Position numbers and translations under genes: made by a program
Source of the DNA: Flavobacterium poyangense
Lineage (GTDB): Bacteria; Bacteroidota; Bacteroidia; Flavobacteriales; Flavobacteriaceae
Direction: 5' to 3'
Length of the DNA stretch: 64,000 nt
Assembly: GCF_011751075.1 (NCBI RefSeq)
Contig: NZ_JAALLN010000008.1
Coordinates: forward strand, 172,466-236,465
Part shown: piece after piece, positions 34,159 through 42,895 of the stretch
How the letters are laid out: every line of letters begins with the position of its first letter
Position numbering within the stretch: position 1 is the first letter of the stretch
The notes under the pieces: generated by a model
What the model saw: the letters and a program-made list of their open reading frames with translations, nothing else
Told to the model about the DNA's origin: nothing
The model's database searches: none

Positions 34159-36273
34159 CTAACGAATCCTGCTCTCACTCTCATTTACGCTTTTCTCTTT
34201 AAATTCACTCTCTTTAATCCTTCCGAAAGTATAGCGAAGTGCGATCGAAATTTCGTTGGCATCTACCAAATAACGGGCTTTCGAACTTATATTATTAATG
34301 GTAAATCGCTCTGCATAAATCATATTTTTAAAAACATCATTATAACTCAAAGTACAGTTCCAGTTTTTACCAAACGTTTTTGTAAGCGACATGTCGAGAA
34401 TAAATTTTGCATTTCGCTCAAAAACACCTTCTTTTCGTTCCGTTTCTCCCCAAAAAGTGAGTGCAAAAGTAAACGCTCTCGGAAGTTTGAATGTATGATT
34501 TGAATAGTAATACAAATAGGGTTTTGAAGAATTGTATAAAGCCGAATCATCCATGACTTTGTTTTTAATGAAGACCAAAGAGTTTGTTGTACTCCATAAT
34601 TTATAAGTAAAGGGCAGAGTAAAATCAACCGTAAAACCTGTTTCCTTGTTAAAATTAATATCTGTAATCGTCAATATATCGGTCTGTTCATCAAAAACGA
34701 AACTTGAATAGACAGGATTTTTATTTTGATAATAACTCAATTTGAACGATTTATCGTGATACTGGAAAACGGTAGAAATTTCATCAGTAAATGTCGGACT
34801 CAGATTGATACTACTTCCGTACAAAAAATAAGGATTTATATAAGTAGTTATCTGACTTAAAGAAGAATAGTTAGGTCTTATGATGCTTTTCGCATAATTT
34901 ACATTGATACTTTTTGTACTGTCAACCGGGAAAGTCAACTGGGCTTTTGGAAAAACATTCGTATAATTTTTATCAATTGGTTCAGTAAGGTCGGTTTGAA
35001 ATTTCCCGTTTGCCTTTGTATTCTCAGCCCTAATCCCGGCAGAAAAATCGACCTTACTAATCTTCCCCGAAAACTGAGCATAAACAGCCAGATTTGCTTC
35101 TTCGAAGTCATAATCTACTTTGGTATTTGTATTATTTTTAAAATTAAAAATAGCAGCATCCGATTTAGAATTTGCAGCTAAATAAAGGGCGCCAAATTCC
35201 AAATTCATTTCATTTTTAAACTTTTTCTCCAAATCAACCCGTCCGGAAAAAACATCAACATTAAATTTCTGATTTCGGTTTTGTGCTAGCTCCAACTGGG
35301 TATCATTGAAATTATTTTCGACTAAGCTCCATAAGTGCTGATTAAAATTAGAATATTGAAAACCTGCAAACAGTTGTGTATCTATAGCTCGTATCTTTTT
35401 TGAATAATTTACGAATGCGTTTACAAAGTTCTTTTTACTCGAATTATCACTTAAAGTAAAAATGGTGTTTTCATCCTTTTCTTTTTTATTATAAGTAAAG
35501 GTATTGATGTCAAAAGTATCACTCTGCAATCTGCCACTGACTGTAATCGAAAAATAATCGTCTTCATTGATTTTATAAAATAAACCTCCTCCAAAAACAT
35601 ATTTATTCCTTTTTGTATTAGCCATTACATTATAATCGGAAACAATTGAGGCCTGCGGAATCTGATAGTCAATACTATGCATTTCCCAGGGATTCAAACG
35701 GTTGTAATTAAAATTGGCTTTCCATTCGAAATTATTCTTTTTAAAACTGGAATTAAACCCCAGATAATTGTTATAGTTCTTTTTAAAAGAAGCTACTTCA
35801 GAAATTTCAGTTCTAAAACCGTCTCTTTTGCTCAGTTTTCTTGTTACGAGAATCACGGCGCGACCTTGCGCTTCATATTTAGATGACGGATTCTGAAGAA
35901 TTTCAATCGTTTTAATATCAGCGACAGCCAGCGCATTCAAATCATTCATTTCAACCTTTTGATTGTCGATATAAATCAATGGATTTCCTTTACCGACAAT
36001 CGAAATACTTTCACGATCTGAACTAATCTGAACCGACGGCAATTTTGACAATAAATCAATCGGATCCGGAATCGTATTGTAGACAGAGTTGGCAACATCA
36101 ATTTTAATATTTCCGTTTTGATTGGAGAAAGCTTTTTTATCCGTCTTTATCAGGACTTCGTTCAACTTATTAGAAATACTGTCCTTAGGTGTTTCCGTTT
36201 GCGCATAACCGACCGCAGAAAGACAAAAAAGCAATACAAATAAAATAATTTTAAAAAACAGGCACGTTTTCAT
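34159..36273 (-). CDS. Outer-membrane beta-barrel protein, TonB-receptor-like (OMP_b-brl_3 type)
   Basis: The 704-residue product has a signal peptide (LLFCLSAVGYAQ). A plug-like domain follows (LNEVLIKTDKKAF, DLLSKLPSVQIS, GNPLIYIDNQKVEM, IKTIEILQNPSSKYEAQG). The remaining 550 residues are a beta-barrel with repeated aromatic-ended strands, closing with ISIALRYTFGRIKE. It lacks the carboxypeptidase-like N-terminal domain common in Bacteroidota receptors, and no SusD partner lies beside it. It probably transports or signals at the outer membrane. It is divergent from a histidine kinase gene with a short shared promoter region, so the two-component pair is the likely regulator. Confidence 0.87.
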   Translation of the reverse strand: MKTCLFFKIILFVLLFCLSAVGYAQTETPKDSISNKLNEVLIKTDKKAFSNQNGNIKIDVANSVYNTIPDPIDLLSKLPSVQISSDRESISIVGKGNPLIYIDNQKVEMNDLNALAVADIKTIEILQNPSSKYEAQGRAVILVTRKLSKRDGFRTEISEVASFKKNYNNYLGFNSSFKKNNFEWKANFNYNRLNPWEMHSIDYQIPQASIVSDYNVMANTKRNKYVFGGGLFYKINEDDYFSITVSGRLQSDTFDINTFTYNKKEKDENTIFTLSDNSSKKNFVNAFVNYSKKIRAIDTQLFAGFQYSNFNQHLWSLVENNFNDTQLELAQNRNQKFNVDVFSGRVDLEKKFKNEMNLEFGALYLAANSKSDAAIFNFKNNTNTKVDYDFEEANLAVYAQFSGKISKVDFSAGIRAENTKANGKFQTDLTEPIDKNYTNVFPKAQLTFPVDSTKSINVNYAKSIIRPNYSSLSQITTYINPYFLYGSSINLSPTFTDEISTVFQYHDKSFKLSYYQNKNPVYSSFVFDEQTDILTITDINFNKETGFTVDFTLPFTYKLWSTTNSLVFIKNKVMDDSALYNSSKPYLYYYSNHTFKLPRAFTFALTFWGETERKEGVFERNAKFILDMSLTKTFGKNWNCTLSYNDVFKNMIYAERFTINNISSKARYLVDANEISIALRYTFGRIKESEFKEKSVNESESRIR

Positions 36274-36301
36274 TCGTTTAAAAGATTTTGATTTAGAGCT
36301 A

Positions 36302-36309
36302 CAAAAATG
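36302..36309 (-). promoter_or_regulatory. Putative -7 box of the OMP gene
   Basis: The minus strand reads CATTTTTG, one mismatch from TAnnTTTG. The implied start near 36298 is about 34 nt from the nearest GTTAAT box. Confidence 0.35.
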
Positions 36310-36331
36310 CTTCGAATGCGACGTTCTGAAA

Positions 36332-36359
36332 GTTAATTGGAGGTTAATGCGACGTTAAT
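36332..36359. promoter_or_regulatory. Three phased GTTAAT boxes, likely response-regulator site
   Basis: GTTAAT occurs at 36332-36337, 36343-36348 and 36354-36359, exactly 11 bp apart, in the 136-bp gap between the divergent OMP and histidine kinase genes. Direct repeats at one-helical-turn spacing are the usual target form of OmpR/PhoB-type regulators, and such a regulator is encoded 1.4 kb away. The array lies about 35 nt upstream of the proposed start of each promoter. I infer that it controls both directions. Confidence 0.6.
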
Positions 36360-36383
36360 GCTCAAATTGTAACACAAAAGCTT

Positions 36384-36391
36384 TATTTTTG
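36384..36391 (+). promoter_or_regulatory. Putative -7 box of the histidine kinase gene
   Basis: TATTTTTG matches TAnnTTTG, 18 nt before the ATG at 36410. Confidence 0.4.
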
Positions 36392-36409
36392 ATTCGAATT
36401 CCTTTTGGT

Positions 36410-37768
36410 ATGAAACAAAGAATCAATTTATTAATCACACTTTCGGTTGTCGCCTTGCTTGTTTTATCAGCAGTACAATGCTATTTAGTTAAAACGACTT
36501 ACGATTATAAAGTAGCGCAGTTTCACACCGAAATCAAAAATGAAATTGCCAATATTTCAAATAATTACAGCGATATTGATTCGGTTATAGTTGGTAAAAA
36601 AGAAGCGCATTACAAAGGATTAATTCAAAATTACATTCAAGGAAAAAGAACCAAAGCTGAAATCAAAAACGGAATCCTTGAAAATGAATACCGAAATGCT
36701 TTAACGCAGAAAATTCAACGCAAATTCGAAAGGGAATTACCCAATCTGAAAATTGATTTTGCTATTGTACTGAACAAATTTGTAGTATATCAAAACACTA
36801 AAAAAGCGGACACTATCTTCGCTCAAAAGCCTTTTATCCAAAACAAATTATACGGCAATCTGGCTTCGTTAAACCATGCTTTTTTAGTTCGTAACTATGT
36901 CGGAACAACAAACGGATCATACAAAAATCAGGAGTATAAATTACTGACCGAAGACTCAATGTATATCTCGGTAATCGATTGGGAAATGATCATTTTTAAA
37001 AGAATGACGATTGTTTTACTATTGTCTTTGCTCTCTATTCTCACCCTGATTACCCTTTTTGTTATTGCGATTAAAGCTTTAATCAAACAAAAAAAGGTAA
37101 GCGATGTCAAAACCGATTTCATCAATAATATTACACACGAACTCAAAACGCCTTTGGCCACTTTGGGTATTTCCACAAAAATATTAGAGCAGAAAAACAT
37201 TCGTGAAAACGATGAAAGCTTTACCGCTCTTGTGCATACGATTTCACGTCAGAACAATCGTTTACAAACGTTAATCGATCAGGTTTTGGCCAATTCATTA
37301 GCCGACAATGAAATCGAATTGCAAAAAGAAAAGATAAACACCGAAGATTTTCTGTTTGCCATTATAGAAGATTTTAGAATTGGATATCCAAAAATCACCA
37401 TTGAAACGGATTTCAGAACAGAGAAAACGATGTTGGCTTTAGATCAATTTCATTTGACCACTGCTATTCTAAATGTATTGGAAAATGCTGTAAAATATGG
37501 TTCCAGCACGATCTCTATAAAAACTAAAAATCATCAAAACCAATTTTCAATCAGCATCGAAGATAACGGAATCGGAATCTCAAAAAACAAGTTAGGATTA
37601 CTTTTTGAAAAATTCTACCGTGTAGAACAAGGCAACTTACACAATGTAAAAGGCCTGGGATTAGGTTTGTATTATGTGGATCAGATTGTAAAAGCGCATC
37701 AGGGCTCTATTGCCGTGATTAGTGATTTAGGGAAAGGTTCTGTATTTACCATTATGTTTAAAGTTTAA
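36410..37768 (+). CDS. Sensor histidine kinase
   Basis: The 452-residue product from ATG 36410 (MKQRINLLITLS) has a first membrane helix at about residues 7-25, a periplasmic sensor region of about 170 residues and a second helix (IVLLLSLLSILTLITLFVIAI). The HisKA phosphoacceptor motif FINNITHELKTPLATLG follows, then the HATPase domain with N box NVLENAVKYG, G1 SIEDNGIGIS, F box LFEKFYRV and G2 GLGLGLYYV. There is no HAMP domain. It should autophosphorylate the His of THELKTP and pass the phosphate to the regulator encoded 11 nt downstream. Confidence 0.93.
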   Translation: MKQRINLLITLSVVALLVLSAVQCYLVKTTYDYKVAQFHTEIKNEIANISNNYSDIDSVIVGKKEAHYKGLIQNYIQGKRTKAEIKNGILENEYRNALTQKIQRKFERELPNLKIDFAIVLNKFVVYQNTKKADTIFAQKPFIQNKLYGNLASLNHAFLVRNYVGTTNGSYKNQEYKLLTEDSMYISVIDWEMIIFKRMTIVLLLSLLSILTLITLFVIAIKALIKQKKVSDVKTDFINNITHELKTPLATLGISTKILEQKNIRENDESFTALVHTISRQNNRLQTLIDQVLANSLADNEIELQKEKINTEDFLFAIIEDFRIGYPKITIETDFRTEKTMLALDQFHLTTAILNVLENAVKYGSSTISIKTKNHQNQFSISIEDNGIGISKNKLGLLFEKFYRVEQGNLHNVKGLGLGLYYVDQIVKAHQGSIAVISDLGKGSVFTIMFKV

Positions 37769-37779
37769 AGCCTTTTCTA

Positions 37780-38469
37780 TTGAAAAAAATACTTTTAGCC
37801 GAAGATGATTTTGATTTTGCCCATGTGCTGAAACAATATTTAGAACTTTATAAGTATGAAGTAATCTGGGCAGAAGACGGCACAATAGCGCTGGACCTTT
37901 TTAAAAATCAAAGTTTTGATATTTGTGTTTTTGATGTGATGATGCCCAAACTGGACGGGTTTTCACTTGCGGAAAAAATCATCAAAATAAACCCCGAAAT
38001 TCCTTTTATTTTCCTAACCGCCAAAAGACTAAAAGAAGACAAAATCATTGGACTGAAACTCGGTGCAGACGACTATATCGTAAAACCTTTTGAGGCCGAA
38101 GAACTGATTTTACGTTTGCAAAACATCTTAAAAAGAAGTCAGCAAAAGAGCCTTTCAACTGTCACAGAAGAAATTCAAATCGGACTGTATCTCTTTAACA
38201 CCAAACGACTGACTTTAAAAATAAACCATCAAACGCAACAACTCACGGAGAAAGAAGCTGCTTTGATTCAGTATTTTTACGTCCATAAAAATCAATTACT
38301 AAAAAGAGAACAAATCCTGAAAGCGATTTGGAACAATGACGATTTTTTCTCAGGAAGAAGTATGGATGTTTATATCAGTAAAATTCGAAAGTACTTTAAA
38401 GATGATGCTGCCATCAGCATTGAAAGTATTCGAAATATTGGAATTGAGTTTAAAATAGAATTCTTGTAA
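37780..38469 (+). CDS. OmpR/PhoB-type response regulator
   Basis: The 229-residue product starts at TTG (37780: MKKILLAEDDFDFAH), 11 nt after the kinase stop. The receiver domain shows the acidic pocket AEDDFDF, the phospho-acceptor Asp in CVFDVMMPKLDGF, FLTAKR and the conserved Lys in ADDYIVKPFEAEEL. The C-terminal winged helix includes LTEKEAALIQYFYVHKNQLLKREQIL and SMDVYISKIRKYF (the recognition and wing region of OmpR-type domains). It probably binds the phased GTTAAT boxes at 36332-36359 and regulates the OMP gene and its own operon. Confidence 0.93.
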   Translation: MKKILLAEDDFDFAHVLKQYLELYKYEVIWAEDGTIALDLFKNQSFDICVFDVMMPKLDGFSLAEKIIKINPEIPFIFLTAKRLKEDKIIGLKLGADDYIVKPFEAEELILRLQNILKRSQQKSLSTVTEEIQIGLYLFNTKRLTLKINHQTQQLTEKEAALIQYFYVHKNQLLKREQILKAIWNNDDFFSGRSMDVYISKIRKYFKDDAAISIESIRNIGIEFKIEFL

Positions 38470-38849
38470 CCTACAGCTTTGTTTAACCGCAAAGAGCGCA
38501 AGGATTTTTTGCACTTATCACAAAGTTTTTCACGCAGATTTAGCTGATTTAGCTGATATTTTTCTTTTGTGACACTATAGCCTTCCAATCGCATAATGGC
38601 CTACTGAAGAAGTAAATCTACATGAGAAAATACTCAGCAAACATAAGAGCTGGTAAAACTTTATCCAGACAGCTGTTTTTTATCTTAGTGAACCTTGCGG
38701 TTAAATTCCGGTATATTTTTTTTAAGATTGTTTTTTAACAGAACTGCAAAGCAAAATTATCAGCTAAATCTGCAAAATCTGCGTGCGTAAAAAACTTTGC
38801 GCCACCAATTGCTAAATATAATTTTTACGAATTACAGCCCAAAGGTTTG
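38470..38849. repeat. Intergenic stretch with dispersed repeats
   Basis: No gene supported. It holds CGCAAAGAGCGCAAGGATTTTTTGCAC, CACGCAGATTTAGCTGATTTAGCTGAT (38530 region) and the inverted relative TAAATCTGCAAAATCTGCGTG (about 38764-38784), the same family as at 29665-29785. No terminator for the upstream regulator gene is obvious. Confidence 0.5.
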
Positions 38850-39509
38850 TTATAATTTCTTCTTCCCAAACCCTAAATAATAACTAACTCCCATACCAAC
38901 CGTATTGGTATTGTATCTACTACTGCTGTTATTTATATCGGTTAGTGGTTTCCCCAGATTAACTCCGTTGTAATAGGCATTTATAGCAACCGTATCATAA
39001 CTTTTATCCGAAAGCACAATATCTATTCCTACCCCGATTCCTATGGACTGCTGCCATTGTGTAAGGGTTTCCCTTTTTGTAACCGATTTTTCGGGATTAC
39101 TTTGATTGATAACCGTGTATAATCGTTCCGCCTCAATTTTAGAGACATTATATCTTGGTAATATCTGAAGGAATACATCTCCTGCATTTACTTCGGTGCT
39201 GTACAATGCAATCTTTGGTGTAATATTATAATTTACAGCATTAACTTTTTTACTGCTTACATCCAAAATAGTTCCATTATTATCCAACCTATTATAATCT
39301 TCCAGGCTGCCAAAAAAATAACTCAGTCCGACTTCGGGTTTAAAAAAACGATGCATTTTGACTTCAACACCGCCACCAAGTTCTCCGAAACTATTACTTT
39401 TGAAATCCGATGCTGCATAAAGTCCAAAACCGGCATAAACTCTAACGTATTGCGCATTTGATTTTATACAGAACAAAATCAATAAAAGGTAAAATACTTT
39501 TTTAATCAT
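38850..39509 (-). CDS. Small outer-membrane beta-barrel protein
   Basis: The 219-residue product has a signal peptide (LLLILFCIKSNAQ). Alternating hydrophobic strands follow with opening VRVYAGFGLYAASD and GGGVEVKMHRFFKPEVGLSYFFGS, and a last strand NTVGMGVSYYLGFGKKKL. The size fits an 8-stranded barrel of the porin/OmpW/OmpX type. I do not recognise the specific family. It begins 3 nt after the stop of the 2-dehydropantoate reductase-like gene, so it is cotranscribed with it. Confidence 0.75.
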   Translation of the reverse strand: MIKKVFYLLLILFCIKSNAQYVRVYAGFGLYAASDFKSNSFGELGGGVEVKMHRFFKPEVGLSYFFGSLEDYNRLDNNGTILDVSSKKVNAVNYNITPKIALYSTEVNAGDVFLQILPRYNVSKIEAERLYTVINQSNPEKSVTKRETLTQWQQSIGIGVGIDIVLSDKSYDTVAINAYYNGVNLGKPLTDINNSSSRYNTNTVGMGVSYYLGFGKKKL

Positions 39510-39512
39510 CTT

Positions 39513-40436
39513 TTATTCTCCACTTAGTTTGTCAAAAACCAATTGATACGTTGGCGTCTCAACTTCGTACTTCAAACCTTCTTCTATTACAAATTTGGTC
39601 AAGGAATTCAATTCTATATTTCTTCCGGCCAACAAATCACGATGCATAGAGGAAGTGGTGTCCGGCGGAGTTTTTTCGAGTTTTAAAATGGTTTGCATAA
39701 TAATATCTTCCGGAAGGTTTAATCCTTTTACGGCAGCTATCATTGTTATTTCATTCATCAAAGAAACATATATATTTCTCGCTTCCCTATCTTCCAGAAT
39801 CTGTCCGATATTGTAATCCAAATAACAAGTTGCTGATGCCAGCACCGAAATAAACACAAACTTCTCCCAAACGGTATCTTCGATATTATCTACTAAATGA
39901 CTGTCTACTCCCGCATTTTTAAAAATAGTCTGTAAAGCTTTCATTTTAGAAATCGAAGCACTGTCGGAACCAAAAAACAATCTTTGCAAAGCACCTACAT
40001 TATGAATAACTCCGGGCGAGGTAATCATCGAAAAAATATAAACACAGCCATCCAGAACCTCATTGTCCGGAAAAAGAGTCCTGATGCGCTCAGGAGCATC
40101 AACACCATTGTATAATGGAAGAATAACGGTATTTTTTGTAATACACTTTTTTAAGCCCAGCAGACTTTCTTCAATGTCATAGGTTTTGGTAGCACAAATT
40201 AAATAATCGAGTTTCCCGATAACCTCGGGATCATTTGAAACTACTTTAGGAAAAACAACAGTCTCCGATTCTTTCGTAATAATTTTCAATCCAGATTCCG
40301 CTATTACCTTAAGTGTTTCGCCACGGGCAATAAAAACAATTTCAACTTCTTCTGATTCTTGATAGGCTTTTGCTAAAAGTCCACCGAAATAACCGCCCAC
40401 ACCACCTAATCCTAAAATTCCTATTCTTGTTTTCAT
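39513..40436 (-). CDS. 2-dehydropantoate 2-reductase family protein
   Basis: The 307-residue product from ATG 40436 (MKTRIGILGLGGVGGYFGGLL) has the Rossmann GxGGVGGYFG NADP-binding loop. It also has ARG and LDYLICATKTYDIEES, a middle segment LYNGVDAPERIRTLFPDNEVLDGCVYI, and a C-terminal helical domain with VEKF-like EDTVWEKFVFISVLA and RDLLAGRNIELNSL. In pantothenate synthesis PanE reduces ketopantoate to pantoate. Many paralogues act on other substrates, so the symbol is withheld. The upstream frame is open for 11 more codons; the ATG is preferred. Confidence 0.85.
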   Translation of the reverse strand: MKTRIGILGLGGVGGYFGGLLAKAYQESEEVEIVFIARGETLKVIAESGLKIITKESETVVFPKVVSNDPEVIGKLDYLICATKTYDIEESLLGLKKCITKNTVILPLYNGVDAPERIRTLFPDNEVLDGCVYIFSMITSPGVIHNVGALQRLFFGSDSASISKMKALQTIFKNAGVDSHLVDNIEDTVWEKFVFISVLASATCYLDYNIGQILEDREARNIYVSLMNEITMIAAVKGLNLPEDIIMQTILKLEKTPPDTTSSMHRDLLAGRNIELNSLTKFVIEEGLKYEVETPTYQLVFDKLSGE

Positions 40437-40470
40437 TGTTTTTTTGTTTTTTTTACTTTTTCCTGTCAAT

Positions 40471-40532
40471 TTCGACGTAGGAGCCTACCTGTTAGTTGTC
40501 ATTCGACGAAGGAGTCCACTTGTTAGTTGCCT
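40471..40532. repeat. Two imperfect 31-bp direct repeats
   Basis: The unit TTCGACG(T/A)AGGAG(C/T)C(T/C)AC repeats at 40471 and 40502 and continues TGTTAGTTG. It lies between a reductase gene and a transporter gene on the same strand. Confidence 0.6.
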
Positions 40533-40567
40533 TTCGGTCAACGAAGCGCGAAATACACAATCCTTCT

Positions 40568-41818
40568 TTACTCCTCCAAGACCGGTTCCAAATTCAATTC
40601 TGTAAAATCACGTTCGCTTTTAGAAATCACAATTGTTGCTACTGTATTTCCTATCAAATTCGTAATGGCTCTGGCCTCACTCATAAATTTATCAACTCCA
40701 AGCAAAAAGGCCAGTCCTTCAACGGGAATTTTATGAATCGCGGTCAGCGTTGATGCCAAAACAATAAAACCGCTTCCTGTAACGCCAGCCGCTCCTTTAG
40801 AAGTAATCATCAGTATGCCAATAACACTCAGAATTTCGAAGAAACTCAAATGAACATCGTACAACTGCGCCAAAAATATCACAGCCATTGATAAATAAAT
40901 CGAAGTGCCGTCCAAATTAAAAGAATATCCCGTCGGAATTACCAAACCCACCACTGATTTGCTGCAACCCATTTGTTCCAGTTTAACCATAATACTTGGC
41001 AAGGCAGCCTCAGAAGATGAAGTTCCGAGAACTAATAAAAGTTCTTCTTTGATATACTTTAAAATCGACAAAATACTGATTTTATAATATTTCAAAATAC
41101 TACCCAGAATCAGGAAAACAAATAAAAACATGGTCATATAAACGCATAACATCAACTTCCCAAGCGGAATCAAAGTCTGCAATCCAAATTTACCAATCGT
41201 ATACGCCATTCCACCAAAAGCGCCCAGCGGAGCGAGGTACATCACATATTTTAATCCTGTAAAAACTACTTTGGAGAAACGTTCCAAAACCAAAATAGTC
41301 TGTTCTCTTTTTTGGTAAAAATTCAATCCGATTCCACAAACAATCGCCGCAACCAAAACCTGAAGCGTAAAATTGGAAAGGAAAAAATTCAGCCACGAAA
41401 AATTGTCCGCAGCATGATTGGTATACTGACTTGCATCTTGCAAGGCCAATCCTGTTTTGTCAATTTTTCCCGGTTTAAGAATATAAGCAACTGCAACGCC
41501 AATAGCTAAAGCAATGGTTGAAACTACTTCGAAATAACCTAAAGCTTTGACTCCGATTCGGCCTACTTTTTTAAGATTCCCCATTCCGGAGATCCCTAAA
41601 ACAATAGTCAGAAATATGATGGGGCCAATAAACAGTTTAATGATATCTACGAACGTTTTGCCGACAATTTCCATTTTCATTCCGTTTTGCGGCGAGAAAT
41701 GTCCCAGTAAAACACCGGCAATAATCGCAATCAGAACCCAAAAGGTCAAATTGGTTACAATGACAGAAAAAGTACTTTTTTTAGGTTTATTTGGAAGATT
41801 TGAAGTAGTTACATTCAT
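40568..41818 (-). CDS. Dicarboxylate/amino acid:cation symporter (DAACS family)
   Basis: The 416-residue polytopic membrane protein has the GltPh-type re-entrant loop HP1 (LGTSSSEAALPSIMVKLE), TM7-like GYSFNLDGTSIYLSMAVIFLAQ (NLDGT in place of NMDGT) and HP2 (SKGAAGVTGSGFIVLASTL). VDKFMSEARAITNLIGN matches the D..R(T/S)..N helix TM8. It imports glutamate, aspartate or C4-dicarboxylates driven by Na+ or H+. The exact substrate cannot be read by eye. The gene is single. Confidence 0.93.
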   Translation of the reverse strand: MNVTTSNLPNKPKKSTFSVIVTNLTFWVLIAIIAGVLLGHFSPQNGMKMEIVGKTFVDIIKLFIGPIIFLTIVLGISGMGNLKKVGRIGVKALGYFEVVSTIALAIGVAVAYILKPGKIDKTGLALQDASQYTNHAADNFSWLNFFLSNFTLQVLVAAIVCGIGLNFYQKREQTILVLERFSKVVFTGLKYVMYLAPLGAFGGMAYTIGKFGLQTLIPLGKLMLCVYMTMFLFVFLILGSILKYYKISILSILKYIKEELLLVLGTSSSEAALPSIMVKLEQMGCSKSVVGLVIPTGYSFNLDGTSIYLSMAVIFLAQLYDVHLSFFEILSVIGILMITSKGAAGVTGSGFIVLASTLTAIHKIPVEGLAFLLGVDKFMSEARAITNLIGNTVATIVISKSERDFTELNLEPVLEE

Positions 41819-41852
41819 GAAGTTAGGTTAGATAGTTTCACAAATATATAAA

Positions 41853-42166
41853 AAATGCAGACCTATAAGCCGGATTCTGTCTCTGATACATCAGAGCCTT
41901 ATCATTTATCTAGACTTACAATTACTCATAAGCTCAAGCTACCTACCCTTCAACAACGGACGAGAAGCCCTTAAATGCTGATATACTTGGTATTTCACCG
42001 CATAGAGTTTACCTGGTTTCACTACAGCATTACCTGTACATACTTTCTGTTGCACTTGTCCTTGCCTTATTGCTAAGGCCGACGGGTGTTACCCGCTATG
42101 CTTCTCTGTGGTGTCCGGACTTTCCTCCCCTCACCTAAGCGAGCGACGATAAGGCGGTCTGCGGGG
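41853..42166 (-). ncRNA. rnpB: RNase P RNA (bacterial type A)
   Basis: Read on the minus strand, the gene has P1 arms GCAGACC at the 5' end and GGTCTGC at the 3' end. The universal GAGGAAAGTCCGGACACC core follows P1-P3, then CAACAGAAAG, a GTGAAACCAGGTAAACTC segment and the conserved 3' core GACAGAATCCGGCTTATAGG. This is the catalytic subunit that removes 5' leaders from tRNA precursors. The ends are estimated within about 5 nt. Confidence 0.95.
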
Positions 42167-42174
42167 CAAAAGTA
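42167..42174 (-). promoter_or_regulatory. Putative -7 box of rnpB
   Basis: The minus strand reads TACTTTTG (TAnnTTTG), placing transcription start within a few nt of the RNase P RNA 5' end. Confidence 0.55.
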
Positions 42175-42289
42175 GCAATTTATAATCGAAGAATCCCGCT
42201 TTTAAAATTTAGATTTTCACTTTAAAATCGCAACATTTTAATTTTAAATTGGTTATCTTTAAAATCCATAATTTTAAAATTCAATTATC

Positions 42290-42583
42290 ATGATTAGAAT
42301 GTATCATTACGCAACTGTTTCAAAAGCTTTAGATCAATTGAATGAAAAAGGATTTACCTATGATTTTAATTTAAACTCAGACGCAATTAAAAAAAATCCT
42401 GAAAAATTTGAAATTGTACATGTGTATCGATACGAAGGGGAATCAGACCCAGGCGATGAGGCAGTTGTTTACGGAATAAAATCAAACTCAGGCAAAAAAG
42501 GCGTTTATGTATCCGGGTTCTCGGTAGATACCGATTCCGAAACCGCTAAGATACTAATCGATTTAAGCATCAAAGGCAGGTGA
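42290..42583 (+). CDS. Small conserved hypothetical protein
   Basis: The 97-residue soluble acidic protein has an N-terminal helix with a (V/T)[18 protein letters not shown] pattern and a C-terminal alpha/beta part containing [20 protein letters not shown] and [12 protein letters not shown] recall short relatives in Flavobacterium sometimes carrying a phosphoribosylpyrophosphate synthetase label, which the sequence does not support: it is far too short and has no PRPP motif. An imperfect -7 box (TATCTTTA at about 42254) lies upstream. Confidence 0.75.
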   Translation: MIRMYHYATVSKALDQLNEKGFTYDFNLNSDAIKKNPEKFEIVHVYRYEGESDPGDEAVVYGIKSNSGKKGVYVSGFSVDTDSETAKILIDLSIKGR

Positions 42584-42658
42584 TTTTAAAAAATCAATTT
42601 TATATTTTTCAGAAGTTTTTCTGATGACGAAGTGTGTCTTTTTTTAACTGGTGATGGA

Positions 42659-42850
42659 GGGCTTCGACTTCGCTCAGCCTGACAGTGGGGGTTTGATTAA
42701 ACCCTTTATCTTGCTCAGCTTGACAGTGGAGGCATTATTTTCAGAAAAGAGTTTTTTTGAACCTTACCTCATAGCAATCACGAATGTCACCCTGAGCGAA
42801 GTCGAAGGCTTATGGAACTGAAACGGGGCTTCGACTTCGCTCAGCTTGAC
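42659..42850. repeat. Cluster of GCTTCGACTTCGCTCAGC repeats
   Basis: Forward copies are at 42659-42683 and 42826-42850, a truncated forward copy at 42711-42732, and an inverted copy at 42785-42809 (CCCTGAGCGAAGTCGAAGG). Adjacent opposite copies can form hairpins. The cluster lies in the 312-nt gap between two convergent genes; no coding sequence is supported there. Confidence 0.7.
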
Positions 42851-42895
42851 AACTAGAGTTTGATCTGTGTGTCATTACCCAGAAACCAAATTTCT

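Noticed and set aside
34093..34503. Plus-strand 136-codon frame
   Set aside because: Most of it is antisense to the 3' end of the outer-membrane barrel gene, which has a signal peptide and typical composition.
42290..42583. Phosphoribosylpyrophosphate synthetase
   Set aside because: At 97 residues and without a PRPP-binding motif the product cannot be that enzyme.
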